64,000 bases of DNA, from positions 2,654,001-2,718,000 of the forward strand of contig NZ_CP135162.1 of the NCBI RefSeq assembly GCF_001940165.2. The letters run 5' to 3'. The translations under genes were made by a program, and so were the position numbers. Below are positions 15,685 to 25,698 of the stretch, piece by piece; position 1 is the stretch's first letter, and every line of letters starts with the position of its first letter. Origin of the DNA: Roseburia sp. 831b. Lineage in GTDB: Bacteria; Bacillota; Clostridia; Lachnospirales; Lachnospiraceae. Below the pieces are notes generated by a model. It was not told the DNA's origin and did not search any database. It saw only the letters and a program-made list of their open reading frames with translations.

Positions 15685-17583
15685 CTAATACTGGAAAACT
15701 GCAACTCCGTAACCCGGTAATTTGTATCCAATGGAATACGGTTTTCCATCACACTCAGATGCCTTTGCCTTGTAGGTCTTTGGGCGCTTTGCTCCACTTC
15801 CGCCAAACTCTGCATCATCGCTGTTTAAAACCAGCTTATATGATTTCAGCTCCGGCACACCTACACGGTAGTCCTCTCTTGCAACCGGTGTAAAGTTGCA
15901 GACAAAGAGCAGATGGTTCTTATCATCCTTGCTTTTTCTTACAAAGCTAAAGATACTCCGTTCTGCATCGTTGGCATTGATCCACTCAAATCCGCCCCAT
16001 TCCGTGTCTAATTCATACATGGATGGATTCTTGCGGTATAAATGCAATAACGCTTTTACAAAATTCTGCACATGCCTGTGGTTTGCATTTTCAAGAAGAT
16101 ACCACTCTAACTCACATTCTTCACTCCACTCGTGAAGCTGTGCAAACTCCTGTCCCATGAACAAAAGTTTTTTGCCCGGATGCCCCATCATAAAAGCGTA
16201 GGCAACCATAAGGTTCTGGAATTTCTCCCAGCCTTCTCCCGGCATCTTGTTAATCATGGAGCACTTTAGATGAACGACTTCATCATGTGATAACACCAGG
16301 ATATATCTCTCGCTGCTATTATAACTCATAGCAAAAGTCATCTTGTTGTGATTTCCTTTTCGAAAATACGGGTCTAATTTCATATAGTCTAAGAAATCAT
16401 GCATCCAGCCCATGTTCCATTTATAGGAAAAATTCAGACCGCCTTGTTCTGCCGGGCCTGTTACCATTGGCCATGCCGTAGACTCCTCCGCAATCATTAC
16501 CACGCCGTGGTGGCGGCCTGTAATCAGCGTATTGATATGTTTGAAAAATTCAATTGCCTCAAGGTTCTTATTTTCGCCATATTTATTTCTGATCCACTGG
16601 CCTTCTTCTTTTCCATAATCCAGATAGAGCATGGACGCAACCGCATCCACACGAAGTCCGTCAATGTGGAACTGTTCCACCCAAAGCAAGGCACTTCCAA
16701 TGAGGAAATTCTTTACTTCATTTTTTCCATAATCAAAAATCTTGGTTCCCCAGTCTGGATGTTCGCCCATTCTAGGATCCGCGTACTCATACAGACGGGT
16801 TCCATCAAAGTTTGCCAGCCCATGCGCATCCTTTGGAAAATGCGCCGGAACCCAATCTAAGATGACTCCGATTTTATGCTTATGGCACTCATTTACAAAA
16901 TACGCAAAATCCTTCGGTGTTCCATACCTGGAGGTCGGTGCATAATAACCGGTCACCTGATAACCCCAGGAACCATCATACGGATATTCGGAAATTCCCA
17001 TAAGCTCAATGTGGGTATAACCCATCTCTTTGACATATGGAATCAAAGAATCTGCCAATTCCCGGTAAGAGTAAAAACCATCATCGTCTCTTCCCGGATG
17101 ACGTTTCCAGGAACCCGGATGCACTTCATAGATTGCCATTGGCTGCGCATAGACATCTTCCCTGCCATCGCGCTCCCTCATCCATGCATCATCACTCCAA
17201 TGGATTCCCTTCAGGTCATACAATGCCGATGCTGTTCCCGGACGATGCTCCGCATAGTTTGCAAACGGGTCCGCTTTGTATAAACGCTCACCCTGTTTTG
17301 TCTCAATCAGGTATTTGTACAGTTCCCCTTCCTGTAACCCTGGAACAAACAGTTCGTAGATTCCCATCTCGTGCGGTTCAAGTCTCTTCATTTCGTGGGA
17401 CGTCTCATTCCAGCCATTAAAGCTTCCAATGACCCATACGCGTTCTGCATTTGGCGCCCAGACATCAAAGCATACTCCTTTTTCCCCTTGTTCCGTTCGA
17501 AAATGAGATCCTAACTTTTGATAAATCTCATAATGTGTTGCCTGTCCAAACAGGTAACGATCCAACTCTGAAAAGTATGCCAT
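15685..17583 (-). CDS. glgB: 1,4-alpha-glucan branching enzyme
   Basis: GH13 branching enzyme of 632 residues. An N-terminal CBM48-like domain (FDVWAPNAERVWVIGSFNGW, about residues 30-120) precedes the catalytic barrel with GYTHIELMGI, DWVPAHF, the nucleophile region GLRVDAVASM, the acid/base AEEST and LSHDEVVH. The C-terminal beta domain ends GYGVAVFQY. It moves alpha-1,4 chains to alpha-1,6 positions in glycogen in the cytoplasm. The start at 17583 follows a GGGGGG site by 7 bases. No other glg genes are adjacent; upstream is a TPR-AAA gene in the same direction, 25 bases away, so they may be co-transcribed. Confidence 0.95.
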   Translation of the reverse strand: MAYFSELDRYLFGQATHYEIYQKLGSHFRTEQGEKGVCFDVWAPNAERVWVIGSFNGWNETSHEMKRLEPHEMGIYELFVPGLQEGELYKYLIETKQGERLYKADPFANYAEHRPGTASALYDLKGIHWSDDAWMRERDGREDVYAQPMAIYEVHPGSWKRHPGRDDDGFYSYRELADSLIPYVKEMGYTHIELMGISEYPYDGSWGYQVTGYYAPTSRYGTPKDFAYFVNECHKHKIGVILDWVPAHFPKDAHGLANFDGTRLYEYADPRMGEHPDWGTKIFDYGKNEVKNFLIGSALLWVEQFHIDGLRVDAVASMLYLDYGKEEGQWIRNKYGENKNLEAIEFFKHINTLITGRHHGVVMIAEESTAWPMVTGPAEQGGLNFSYKWNMGWMHDFLDYMKLDPYFRKGNHNKMTFAMSYNSSERYILVLSHDEVVHLKCSMINKMPGEGWEKFQNLMVAYAFMMGHPGKKLLFMGQEFAQLHEWSEECELEWYLLENANHRHVQNFVKALLHLYRKNPSMYELDTEWGGFEWINANDAERSIFSFVRKSKDDKNHLLFVCNFTPVAREDYRVGVPELKSYKLVLNSDDAEFGGSGAKRPKTYKAKASECDGKPYSIGYKLPGYGVAVFQY

Positions 17584-17608
17584 ATGTATTCCCCCCAATT
17601 TCTATTGT

Positions 17609-20380
17609 TTATTCATCAAAATCCTTCTCATGCAAAATGACATTATCATTTTCATCATAACGTCTCGCAGTCAGGATACTGAATGCTTTTTTAATTCCTC
17701 CTTTTTCGGCTCTGGCGATTGCCTCATCCACAATCTCCTTTACCTCGGTCAGGGTTGTCGCCTGATCAAGCTTTTGGATATTGCTGATTCGGTTGTACAG
17801 TGCAAGGACTGCCATCTCATCAATGTTATATCCAAGTTCGTTTGCATAGGTTCTTGCAAACGAAACCAGTTCATCACTTGTAAAAATAGGAATATTTAAC
17901 TTCTCGGTAAACTTCGATGCAAATCCCTGGTCTTTTCCGAGTGCCTTTTGAATTCCGCGGGAAGTATCCTCTAAAATAATCAGAAGTCCGCTTGTCTCCG
18001 CTTCCATTAAAAGGGAAAGTTTTACGGCTGTCTCCCTTGAAATCTCTCCTGCTTTTTCAATGATTAAACAGCCACCGGAAATCTTTTTGAGCAACTGTAC
18101 GATATCCTTCTGGTTCAATACCGCACCTTCGATTTTACCGATTTTTCCATTTGGTTTTCCGGTTTCTTTTTGTATTGCTTTAACTACATCTGTAGCTAGA
18201 ACTGTTTTTCCGCAACCTCTGTCACCTTGAATAATCAGGTTTCCACAACCGGAATTCTCATTGGATTCCAAATGGCGGATGATTCCGGTCATTGCCTGGC
18301 AAATCTGCTCCTTCATACCAGTGATAGGCACAAAATAAGAGAAAATTTCTTCCTCTTCTTCTGACAGCTTGGTGATTGTGCGAGGCTCTTTTTCTTCTTC
18401 CTCGGTCAATTCCGGTTCTTCGATTACCGGAAGTTCTTCCCCATCTGTTTCCTGTTCTTCAAATTCTTGTTCTTCTATCTCAATCTGTGGAAGCTCCTCT
18501 TCCTCTTCTGCATCCTGTTCAATTTCAATCTGTGGAAGTTCTCCCTCTTCTGCATCCTGCTCGAATTCAATCTGGGAAAGTTCTTCCTCTGAATTCTGTT
18601 CCAGTTCATCCTGCGGGAACTCTTCTTCTAACGCAGCTTCCTGGAACGCTGTCTCGGCTTCTGGCATTACTTCTGTATTGTCGCCTGCTACATCCTCCAC
18701 GGATACCACCAAATCCTCTGGGAGTTCAACCTCCGGCAAAACTTCTTCCTGGGCAGGTTCTTCCCAATCGTCAAATTCAGGCTCCTCTCCCGGAAATTCT
18801 GTCTCCTGATATTCCGGATAGTTCTGTTCCGAATTCTCAGCAGCTTCTGAATACTCCTGCTCCTGATTCTCAGAAACTTCAGGATGTTCCTGCATATCAA
18901 GTCCTTGTGTCAATGCACGGAACTCTTCTTCTGTGAGCGCTCCTGCCGCTGCGAGCTGCGCATCAATATGACTGTTTTCTGCGCTCACACGGTCAATCTC
19001 GCGCTGCAGAATATTGTTCATATTTTCCACCAGTTTTCCAGCTTCTTCTACCGGCATATCCTGAATCTGTGGTGCAACCCATGCGGACGCCTTGGATGCC
19101 GCGTCTGCTGCGCCAGCCGTATCTTTCATCGTATGCACGGAGTCTTTTAAGTATTCCTGTTCTAATAACTCTTTCGGTGTCAGACCGGAATCAAGCTTCG
19201 GTATTACATCCACCAGACGCTCCATGATGTCGCCTGCTTCCTGGAGTGCTCTTGCCTTCGCAGACGCAAGCTTACGCTGGTTTGCATCCTCAAGACTTAC
19301 CTCTGCTGCACGCATGGTCTTGCCCCATTCTGCAAGAATATCATCAATGTCAAGCTGACCGGTAATCTGTCTTTCTGCCGCAGTCTTCTCCGGTACATAA
19401 AGGCTCATCTGTCCGTCATTTTCCTCTGCGAGCATCTCCTGGAAATTCGTTTTCAGGGAATCGTCAATCTCCTCATCTGTCTCGATATGGCCAAAACGCT
19501 CCTCTTCCTCTCCTTCTTCCTTATGCGGAATCTGCAAATATGGAATCTCCTCTGCAATCTTTTTGATGTTGTCCATCGTGTTATCCACATCATCTTTTTC
19601 TGTTGCATCCATAATCTGCTGCATGCTCTTTGCAAGCTCTTCCTGGAGATTTACGGTATTGAAACGCTCTGCATTCACTTTTACCTGTGGAATCTGAACC
19701 GGCTGGTTTACAATCTCGCCGGACTCAAGCCGGTCTTCGGGACGAACTTCCGTGATACCAGCATGTTTCTGACGGAACATACGGTATTTCTCTTCCTGCT
19801 GTTTGGTAAGTGGCTGGTACAGCATCTTAAGCTCTAAGGCTCGCTCTACATATGGACCGTCGCCAAACCAGAGAATCAGTTCGTCACAGGCTGCGATACA
19901 CTTCTCACTCATTCCCTCTTTGTGGTAGAGATAAGCAAGTTCGTATGCCCATTCTTCGGTATATTCCTGCTCTTTTAACTCCTCTAAAATTGCAATCTGT
20001 GCCTTGTTATCCTCTCCCTTTGCCTTGCTCATATCATAGCGGAGAATATATTTCAGACTGTCGTGCGGAGCAATCTCCACAAACTCGTCGTAATAATCCT
20101 TTGCCTCACCAAAATCTTTCATCTTGATGGCAACCTCGGCAAGACGGTACACAATCATTCTTCCGATTGGGGATCGGTCATACGCCTGTAAAAGCAGTTC
20201 TTTGCTCTCCTCATAACGTCCTGTCTGTTCATAGATTTCACCTGCTTTTACAAGTGCCGTCACATTTTTTATTTTACGCCAGTTAATCGAATCTGCTATC
20301 TCTGCCGCAGTTGTATAATCCCCTTCTGCTGCCAAAGATTTCATCTGATCCAGCTTTAATTTGTATTCATACTTATCCAA
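17609..20380 (-). CDS. TPR protein with acidic repeat linker and AAA-type ATPase domain
   Basis: About 923 residues. Residues 1-200 are TPR-like helices (AGEIYEQTGRYEESKELLLQAY). Residues 200-490 are mixed helical. Residues about 490-680 are extremely Glu-rich and include three repeats built on ELPQIEIEQDAEE. The C-terminal 230 residues hold a P-loop ATPase with Walker A GDRGCGKT and a Walker B-like CLIIEKAG. I do not know the function; the ATPase part recalls CbbX/SpoVK-type AAA proteins. The TTG start at 20380 is favoured over GTG 20389 because GAGGTG lies 6 bases ahead of it. It precedes glgB by 25 bases. The acidic repeats are encoded by near-identical DNA, so their number may vary between strains. 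Confidence 0.7.
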   Translation of the reverse strand: MDKYEYKLKLDQMKSLAAEGDYTTAAEIADSINWRKIKNVTALVKAGEIYEQTGRYEESKELLLQAYDRSPIGRMIVYRLAEVAIKMKDFGEAKDYYDEFVEIAPHDSLKYILRYDMSKAKGEDNKAQIAILEELKEQEYTEEWAYELAYLYHKEGMSEKCIAACDELILWFGDGPYVERALELKMLYQPLTKQQEEKYRMFRQKHAGITEVRPEDRLESGEIVNQPVQIPQVKVNAERFNTVNLQEELAKSMQQIMDATEKDDVDNTMDNIKKIAEEIPYLQIPHKEEGEEEERFGHIETDEEIDDSLKTNFQEMLAEENDGQMSLYVPEKTAAERQITGQLDIDDILAEWGKTMRAAEVSLEDANQRKLASAKARALQEAGDIMERLVDVIPKLDSGLTPKELLEQEYLKDSVHTMKDTAGAADAASKASAWVAPQIQDMPVEEAGKLVENMNNILQREIDRVSAENSHIDAQLAAAGALTEEEFRALTQGLDMQEHPEVSENQEQEYSEAAENSEQNYPEYQETEFPGEEPEFDDWEEPAQEEVLPEVELPEDLVVSVEDVAGDNTEVMPEAETAFQEAALEEEFPQDELEQNSEEELSQIEFEQDAEEGELPQIEIEQDAEEEEELPQIEIEEQEFEEQETDGEELPVIEEPELTEEEEKEPRTITKLSEEEEEIFSYFVPITGMKEQICQAMTGIIRHLESNENSGCGNLIIQGDRGCGKTVLATDVVKAIQKETGKPNGKIGKIEGAVLNQKDIVQLLKKISGGCLIIEKAGEISRETAVKLSLLMEAETSGLLIILEDTSRGIQKALGKDQGFASKFTEKLNIPIFTSDELVSFARTYANELGYNIDEMAVLALYNRISNIQKLDQATTLTEVKEIVDEAIARAEKGGIKKAFSILTARRYDENDNVILHEKDFDE

Positions 20381-20521
20381 TTCTGTCACCTCAAAATGTG
20401 CTTTTCTTTGGAAATATACATCTATATCTTGATGTTTTGAACCAAGTGTGTCTAGTTATTTCATCGTATCTATAATTAATTTTAGTGTATCATACAGGCC
20501 TATAGATGTCAAAAATATTCG

Positions 20522-20580
20522 AAAAAAATGGCACCTCAAATCTCACGTTTTTCACGGGATTTTCGAGAAATGCCATTTTT
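20522..20580 (-). terminator. terminator downstream of the AI-2E-type transporter gene
   Basis: AAATGGCA/TGCCATTT arms with an internal TCTC/GAGA pairing are followed on the minus strand by a run of seven T. Confidence 0.7.
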
Positions 20581-20596
20581 AACTAAATTTGTAGTT
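20581..20596. repeat. dispersed palindrome copy 2
   Basis: AACTAAATTTGTAGTT directly abuts the stop codon of the transporter gene at 20597. Confidence 0.4.
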
Positions 20597-22003
20597 CTAT
20601 TTGATTTTATTGCGAAGATCTGTGTCCGAAAGCTCGTCATGTTCACTGTCCCATTTTGTAGCTTCGGCCTCTTCCTTATCCTTCTCTTTTTCTGCTTTTG
20701 ACTTCTCTTTCAGAGCCGTCTCTTCATAGCGAAGTTCGTTTGTTTTCCGGTCCACACTCGTCATATGAACATAGGATACCGTATCCTCCGGCAGTTTTCT
20801 TTTTCTCAGCCAGTATTCTACGACACGTTCTACGACATAATAGATTACTGCCATGATTGGTACACCGAGAAGCATTCCAAAGAAGCCCCACATTCCACCA
20901 AACAGTAAGATTGCAAATACAACCCAGAAGGAGGAAAGTCCGGTGGAGTTGCCCAAAATCTTTGGTCCGATAATATTTCCGTCAATCTGCTGTAAAATAA
21001 TGACAAAAATCAGGAAATACACGCCCTGAATCGGATTTTGCAGCACAATAATCAAGAAACTTGGTATCGCACCGATAAACGGTCCAAAAAACGGAATGAC
21101 ATTCGTCACACCAATAATCACCGCTACCAGCACAGTATCCGGCATTTTCATAATCGACAATACCACATAGGCAAGCACTCCGATAATCGCTGAGTCTAAA
21201 ATCTTGCCACTGATAAATCCACCAAAAATCTCATTACTCTTACGAACTGTTTCCACAATTACGTTCGCACGAACCGGTTTAAAGATAGCGTAAATAATTT
21301 TCTTTGCCTGTCCTGCAAATGTCTCCTGGCTTGCCATCACGTAAACCGAAATAATCAGTCCAATCACAATATTAAGCAGGAACTTGACCACGTTGATTAC
21401 ACCACTTGTAATCGATGTAATATAAGTCTGTGCCTGTGGCAGTAAATCTTTTTGTACAAAATTTTCGACATAATCACTGCCCCGCACCAGAATCTGTTCT
21501 GCCACATCTGCAAATTTACTGTCGCCTTCTGCCAGGTGGTTAATCCAGTCAATCAGATTATTTACCTCTGTTGGCAGACTTATTATCATGCTTTCTATAC
21601 TTGCGGCAATGGAAGGTACAATACTTGCAATCAATAGTACAAAGATTCCAACCAGAATCAAAAGCGCACCGATAATTGCAATTGCCCGCGATAATTTCTT
21701 CGCTCTTCGTTCACTCTTCATCCGCGGTTTTAAGAATCTTAACAGATATTTTTCCAGAAATTTCATCACCGGATTCAAAAGATATGCCACCACGAGTCCG
21801 ATAATTACCGGCTGAAGTGCCTGTACCAGTTTCTTCCAGAATTCTGCAAAACCGTTGTACCGGTAAATCATAAAGAAAAATAAAATGCAACAACAGAATG
21901 TTAAAAATACAACAAGCCCCACTATCAGATATTGTTTCGCATCCCACCCTTTATGCTCTGGTGTTTTTGATTTTTCCTGCGTTGTATCCACCTGTTTCTC
22001 CAA
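20597..22003 (-). CDS. AI-2E family (PerM-like) membrane transporter
   Basis: About 468 residues with seven to eight membrane segments, the family's internal region ending DGNIIGPKILG, and FGMLLGVPIMAVIYYVVERV. The family includes putative autoinducer or Na+/H+ exporters; the substrate here cannot be told. The start is TTG 22003 because a GGGGGAA site lies 7 bases ahead; the longer frame adds 25 residues without a site. The C terminus is a charged tail (EKEKDKEEAE). It seems monocistronic, between terminators at 20522 and 22070. Confidence 0.85.
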   Translation of the reverse strand: MEKQVDTTQEKSKTPEHKGWDAKQYLIVGLVVFLTFCCCILFFFMIYRYNGFAEFWKKLVQALQPVIIGLVVAYLLNPVMKFLEKYLLRFLKPRMKSERRAKKLSRAIAIIGALLILVGIFVLLIASIVPSIAASIESMIISLPTEVNNLIDWINHLAEGDSKFADVAEQILVRGSDYVENFVQKDLLPQAQTYITSITSGVINVVKFLLNIVIGLIISVYVMASQETFAGQAKKIIYAIFKPVRANVIVETVRKSNEIFGGFISGKILDSAIIGVLAYVVLSIMKMPDTVLVAVIIGVTNVIPFFGPFIGAIPSFLIIVLQNPIQGVYFLIFVIILQQIDGNIIGPKILGNSTGLSSFWVVFAILLFGGMWGFFGMLLGVPIMAVIYYVVERVVEYWLRKRKLPEDTVSYVHMTSVDRKTNELRYEETALKEKSKAEKEKDKEEAEATKWDSEHDELSDTDLRNKIK

Positions 22004-22069
22004 AAGAATTCCCCCTTTGCCTGTCATCCATTGTGTATCATAAGACGTTTTCTTTATCATAACACAAAA

Positions 22070-22092
22070 CCGGCGCATAAGAAATGCGCCGG
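22070..22092 (-). terminator. hydratase terminator
   Basis: A perfect 9-bp GC-rich stem (22070-22078 with 22084-22092) followed on the minus strand by TTTT. It lies 70 bases after the hydratase stop. Confidence 0.7.
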
Positions 22093-22140
22093 CTCTAATT
22101 TTTCGTAAATCTTTCTTTTTCAGAGAAAAACGCTACACAA

Positions 22141-22162
22141 TTCAATTATGTATGTAGTTGAA
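22141..22162. repeat. dispersed palindrome copy 3
   Basis: TTCAA-TTATGTATGTAG-TTGAA: perfect 5-bp ends and an imperfect core, one base past the hydratase stop. Confidence 0.35.
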
Positions 22163-22163
22163 T

Positions 22164-24467
22164 TTATCCTCTGTAATAGTTAATCAGGCATCCTTTTAAG
22201 ATGATTTCTCTCTCGTCATCGGTAAGGTCACCTAACTGAAGCTTAAACTCTTTTGCAGCCCCGTCCTTTACCACATAAGCGGTAAGTTCGTGTACCTTAT
22301 CCTCTACTGCCTTGCGGATTCCCGGGATGTATAAGTAATCCAGGTTCTCGAAAGGTAAATCACCTTTTTCAATGATGAATGGAAGCATACCCCAGTTAAT
22401 CAGGTTGGAACGATAACGTTTTGTCGCATATTCATTGGCGATATTTGCCCATCCGCCAAGTACTTTCTGGCAGGATGCCGCCTGCTCACGAGCGGAACCG
22501 TCACCTGGTTTTACAGCAAAAATGGTGCTTCCGAATCCGATATAGCCTTCTTTGTTCTCTGCATCGTTTAAAGTTCCTGGGAAAGCAGCCTCGATTGCAT
22601 TCATTACTGGTTTGATTTCCTCAAAAGCAGTTGCCGGACATTCCCCAGCTTCTAACGCTTTCTGTGCCTTCTGAATCTCTTTTGCACGGCCAACATACAT
22701 TGGGTCTTTTCTGGAAAGTGCAAATTCTGCCAATCCAAGAGGGTTGGAGCGGAAAGAAGATGTCTCACCGGATGGAATCAGCTCATCTGTTGTGGTAACC
22801 GGATCGTGAATCTCGGAAACAACTTTTAAAACAAGGTTTTCAGGCAATGCACTCATCTTTGGCCAGTCTTTGATGTTCGGTCCAAACTGAATCTCTACGG
22901 ATGGATCTGCAACTCCCTTGCTGTCGAAGACTCTGTTTTCGTAAATAGTCTTATCAAAGAAATATTTTGGTTTTGTAAAGTTGACATCCACGTCTGTTGC
23001 GGCTGTCAGATAACCTTTGTTTGCAGCTGTTGCTGCGATAGAACGCGCATCCATAAGTGCCACGGATGCAACCTGTCCGTTCTGTACCTTAGAACCTTCT
23101 CGGTTCGGGAAGTTTCTGGTGGAGTGGCGGATGGAGAATGCGTTATTTGCAGGCGTATCACCAGCACCAAAACATGGTCCACAGAATGCAGTTTTTACAA
23201 TGGCACCTGTTTCCATCAAGGCTGCAACGGCTCCGTTTTTCACAAGTTCCATATAAATTGGAGTACTTGCAGGATATACGCTTAACGTAAATTCATCTGG
23301 TCCGATGGAACTTCCTTTTAAAATATCTGCGGCATCACAGATATTTTCAAATCCGCCGCCGGCACAGCCTGCGATAATTCCCTGATCGACATATAATTTT
23401 CCGTTTCTGACTTTGCTCTTTAAGTCAAGGTCAACGGCTCCATCGAAGCTGACCTGTGCACGTTTCTCACAGTCATCTAAGATGTCCATTAGGTTTTTAT
23501 TTAATTCCTCGATGGTGTATGTGTTACTTGGGTGGAACGGCATTGCAATCATTGGCTTAATTGTACTTAAGTCAATCTCAATCATTCCATCATAGTATGC
23601 AACATTTCCAGGATTTAATTCTTTGTAATCGCCGGTTCTTCCGTGAATGTCGTAGAATTCTTTTACCTTATCGTCTGTTCTCCAGATGGAAGATAAACAG
23701 GTAGTCTCTGTTGTCATAACATCGACACCGATACGGTAATCGACGCTTAAGTTTGCAACACCAGGTCCAACAAACTCCATGACTTTATTTTTCACATAAC
23801 CTTTGTCAAAAACTTCACCGATGATGGCAAGTGCAATATCCTGAGGACCTACTCCCTTCATTGGAATACCGGTCAGATATACACCGACAACACCTGGCAT
23901 ATCAATGTCATAGGTTTTGCTTAATAACTGTTTTACAAGCTCTGGTCCGCCTTCTCCAACTGCCATGGTACCAAGCGCACCATAACGGGTATGAGAATCG
24001 GAACCTAAAATCATTTTTCCACCGCCGGCAAGCATCTCTCTTGCAAACTGGTGAATCACTGCCTGATGAGGTGGTACATAAACACCGCCGTATTTTTTGG
24101 CACAGGTAAGACCAAACATGTGATCATCTTCATTGATGGTTCCACCTACTGCACACAAACTGTTATGGCAGTTTGTCAAAACGTAAGGAATTGGGAATTT
24201 CTCCAATCCTGACGCTCTCGCCGTCTGAATAATTCCTACAAATGTGATGTCATGAGAAGTCAGCTTGTCGAATTTAATCTGGAGCTTGTCCATGCTTCCC
24301 GATGTGTTGTGCTCTTTTAAAATATTGTAGGCAATTGTCTGTGTTGCAGCCTCTTTCTTGGTCACTTCCTGACCGGTTTTACTTTTTACAATCGCTGCTG
24401 CATCCGGGCCGTCTGCCACAAGTTCTGTACCATTTACCAGATACGCGCCACCTTCAAATAACTTCAT
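22164..24467 (-). CDS. aconitase-family hydratase
   Basis: Protein of 767 residues with the 3-isopropylmalate/aconitase fold. Likely iron-sulfur ligands lie in GCAGGGF and [10 protein letters not shown], with an upstream TNCHNSLC. Substrate-loop text [21 protein letters not shown] and the C-terminal swivel domain (SRKDPM and [13 protein letters not shown]) fit the family. It resembles the YbhJ-type putative hydratases more than AcnA or AcnB, so the substrate is uncertain; citrate/isocitrate or a homologue is possible. It acts in the cytoplasm. It is monocistronic with an AGGAAGGGA site. An AT-rich inverted repeat, TTATATTA/TAATATAA, lies 80 bases upstream near a TATAAT. Confidence 0.85.
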   Translation of the reverse strand: MKLFEGGAYLVNGTELVADGPDAAAIVKSKTGQEVTKKEAATQTIAYNILKEHNTSGSMDKLQIKFDKLTSHDITFVGIIQTARASGLEKFPIPYVLTNCHNSLCAVGGTINEDDHMFGLTCAKKYGGVYVPPHQAVIHQFAREMLAGGGKMILGSDSHTRYGALGTMAVGEGGPELVKQLLSKTYDIDMPGVVGVYLTGIPMKGVGPQDIALAIIGEVFDKGYVKNKVMEFVGPGVANLSVDYRIGVDVMTTETTCLSSIWRTDDKVKEFYDIHGRTGDYKELNPGNVAYYDGMIEIDLSTIKPMIAMPFHPSNTYTIEELNKNLMDILDDCEKRAQVSFDGAVDLDLKSKVRNGKLYVDQGIIAGCAGGGFENICDAADILKGSSIGPDEFTLSVYPASTPIYMELVKNGAVAALMETGAIVKTAFCGPCFGAGDTPANNAFSIRHSTRNFPNREGSKVQNGQVASVALMDARSIAATAANKGYLTAATDVDVNFTKPKYFFDKTIYENRVFDSKGVADPSVEIQFGPNIKDWPKMSALPENLVLKVVSEIHDPVTTTDELIPSGETSSFRSNPLGLAEFALSRKDPMYVGRAKEIQKAQKALEAGECPATAFEEIKPVMNAIEAAFPGTLNDAENKEGYIGFGSTIFAVKPGDGSAREQAASCQKVLGGWANIANEYATKRYRSNLINWGMLPFIIEKGDLPFENLDYLYIPGIRKAVEDKVHELTAYVVKDGAAKEFKLQLGDLTDDEREIILKGCLINYYRG

Positions 24468-24640
24468 ATTTGTCTACCATCCCTTCCTCTTAGTCCGCAA
24501 AATGCATCATTTATAATAGTATTTCGCCAATCCATAATTTGCGGTTATATTATACTTCGGTTAATATAATCTGTACTGAATTATATATGGAGTAGGGAAA
24601 AAAAGCAAGCACTTTTCCACGGTAAATCGTAAAATTTGTA

Positions 24641-24943
24641 TTAAAACATCATCCGGCTGATAAGGGTAATTATCATTAAGGCGTTAGCCAACACGGAAAA
24701 TAGTTTTGTCATGCTTTCTTTTCGAAAGAAAATCAGACTTGAAACATACACAAGCAAGAAAAGTCCCATGGCTGTAAAGTCCGCAATACTCATGCCGATG
24801 TACATGCTGCCTTTCACATTTTGTGTTTCCAAAATCGAGTTCATCATTGTTTTGCCATTTGGGAGGAAGAGCAACAAAAGAATGCTTATAATTCCGATTC
24901 CTTCCCAGATTTTTATCAATGCACTTTTCATATTCATTTTCAT
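24641..24943 (-). CDS. small three-segment membrane protein, immunity-like
   Basis: Unrecognised 100-residue protein with three hydrophobic segments (about 13-27, 46-68, 80-97) and a basic start (MKMNMKSALIK). It is the last gene of a minus-strand series that starts with a SpoIIM-family gene, 20 bases after the ABC ATPase. In circular-bacteriocin loci the terminal small membrane gene often encodes immunity; that role is only inferred here. Weak AGAAGGGA ribosome site. Confidence 0.6.
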   Translation of the reverse strand: MKMNMKSALIKIWEGIGIISILLLLFLPNGKTMMNSILETQNVKGSMYIGMSIADFTAMGLFLLVYVSSLIFFRKESMTKLFSVLANALMIITLISRMMF

Positions 24944-24963
24944 AATATACTAGTTTCCCTTCT

Positions 24964-25698
24964 TCAATGTGCTATTGGTACAACATTTTTTCTGCCATCT
25001 CCTTTTTGCAGATTTTCTTTTACCATAGTAAAGTAATAATCCTCTAAGGAACTGTATTTATTTTTTAACCAATTCATATTTTCTACCTGTTGTACTACTT
25101 CTCCATCCTGCATAAAAATGACAGCATCGCAGACACTTTCTGCTACTGATAAAATATGTGTGGCAAGTAAAATCATGTTTCCCTTTTGAGCGTATTCTCG
25201 CAATATTTCTTGAATAATTTTTAAACTTACAGGATCTAATCCAGACACATACTCATCTAATAACAAAATAGAAGGTTTTATCACCATTGCACACATTAAT
25301 TGAATTCTTTTTTTCATTCCCAGCGAGCAATCCATGATTTTTTTGTCTGCAAACTCCGCTATCCCAAAACGCTCTATCCACCATTCCTCTTCTGTCTCTT
25401 TTAAATCATTAATATCTTTTACAAACCTCAGATGTTCTCTTGCTGTTAAGTTCTCATATAAAACAGGCTGTTCAAAAACATAAACAGCATCTTTTTCAGG
25501 ATTATTTGCATCGATTAGAATCTCCCCTGCGTCAATTTGCGCTAATCCACTTATGCATCTAAACAATGTACTTTTTCCTGCACCATTTGGTCCTAAAAGT
25601 GCAATCATTTTTCCACCTTTTAACTCCAAATCAATGTTCTTTAAAATTGTTTTTTCCCCTATTTTTTTACTTAAATCGTGTATACCCATCCATGTCAT
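24964..25698 (-). CDS. ABC transporter ATP-binding protein of the SpoIIM-linked block
   Basis: ATPase of 244 residues: Walker A GPNGAGKST (about 35-43), a degenerate signature CSLGMKKRIQL instead of LSGGQ, Walker B SILLLDE and the H-loop in LLATH. It belongs to the BcrA/CcmA-like group that pairs with separate permeases. It overlaps the upstream membrane gene by 4 bases (ATGA), so they form a unit. Substrate unknown; peptide export or self-protection is inferred from the neighbours. Confidence 0.85.
   Translation of the reverse strand: MTWMGIHDLSKKIGEKTILKNIDLELKGGKMIALLGPNGAGKSTLFRCISGLAQIDAGEILIDANNPEKDAVYVFEQPVLYENLTAREHLRFVKDINDLKETEEEWWIERFGIAEFADKKIMDCSLGMKKRIQLMCAMVIKPSILLLDEYVSGLDPVSLKIIQEILREYAQKGNMILLATHILSVAESVCDAVIFMQDGEVVQQVENMNWLKNKYSSLEDYYFTMVKENLQKGDGRKNVVPIAH

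Noticed and set aside
18369..18936. Long plus-strand Ser-rich frames over the TPR-AAA gene
   Set aside because: They are antisense shadows of the Glu-rich repeats (GAA/GAG read backwards as TTC/CTC).
24545..24569. AT-rich inverted repeat upstream of the hydratase as a defined operator
   Set aside because: The arms are only 8 bp of A and T, which is expected by chance in AT-rich promoter DNA.
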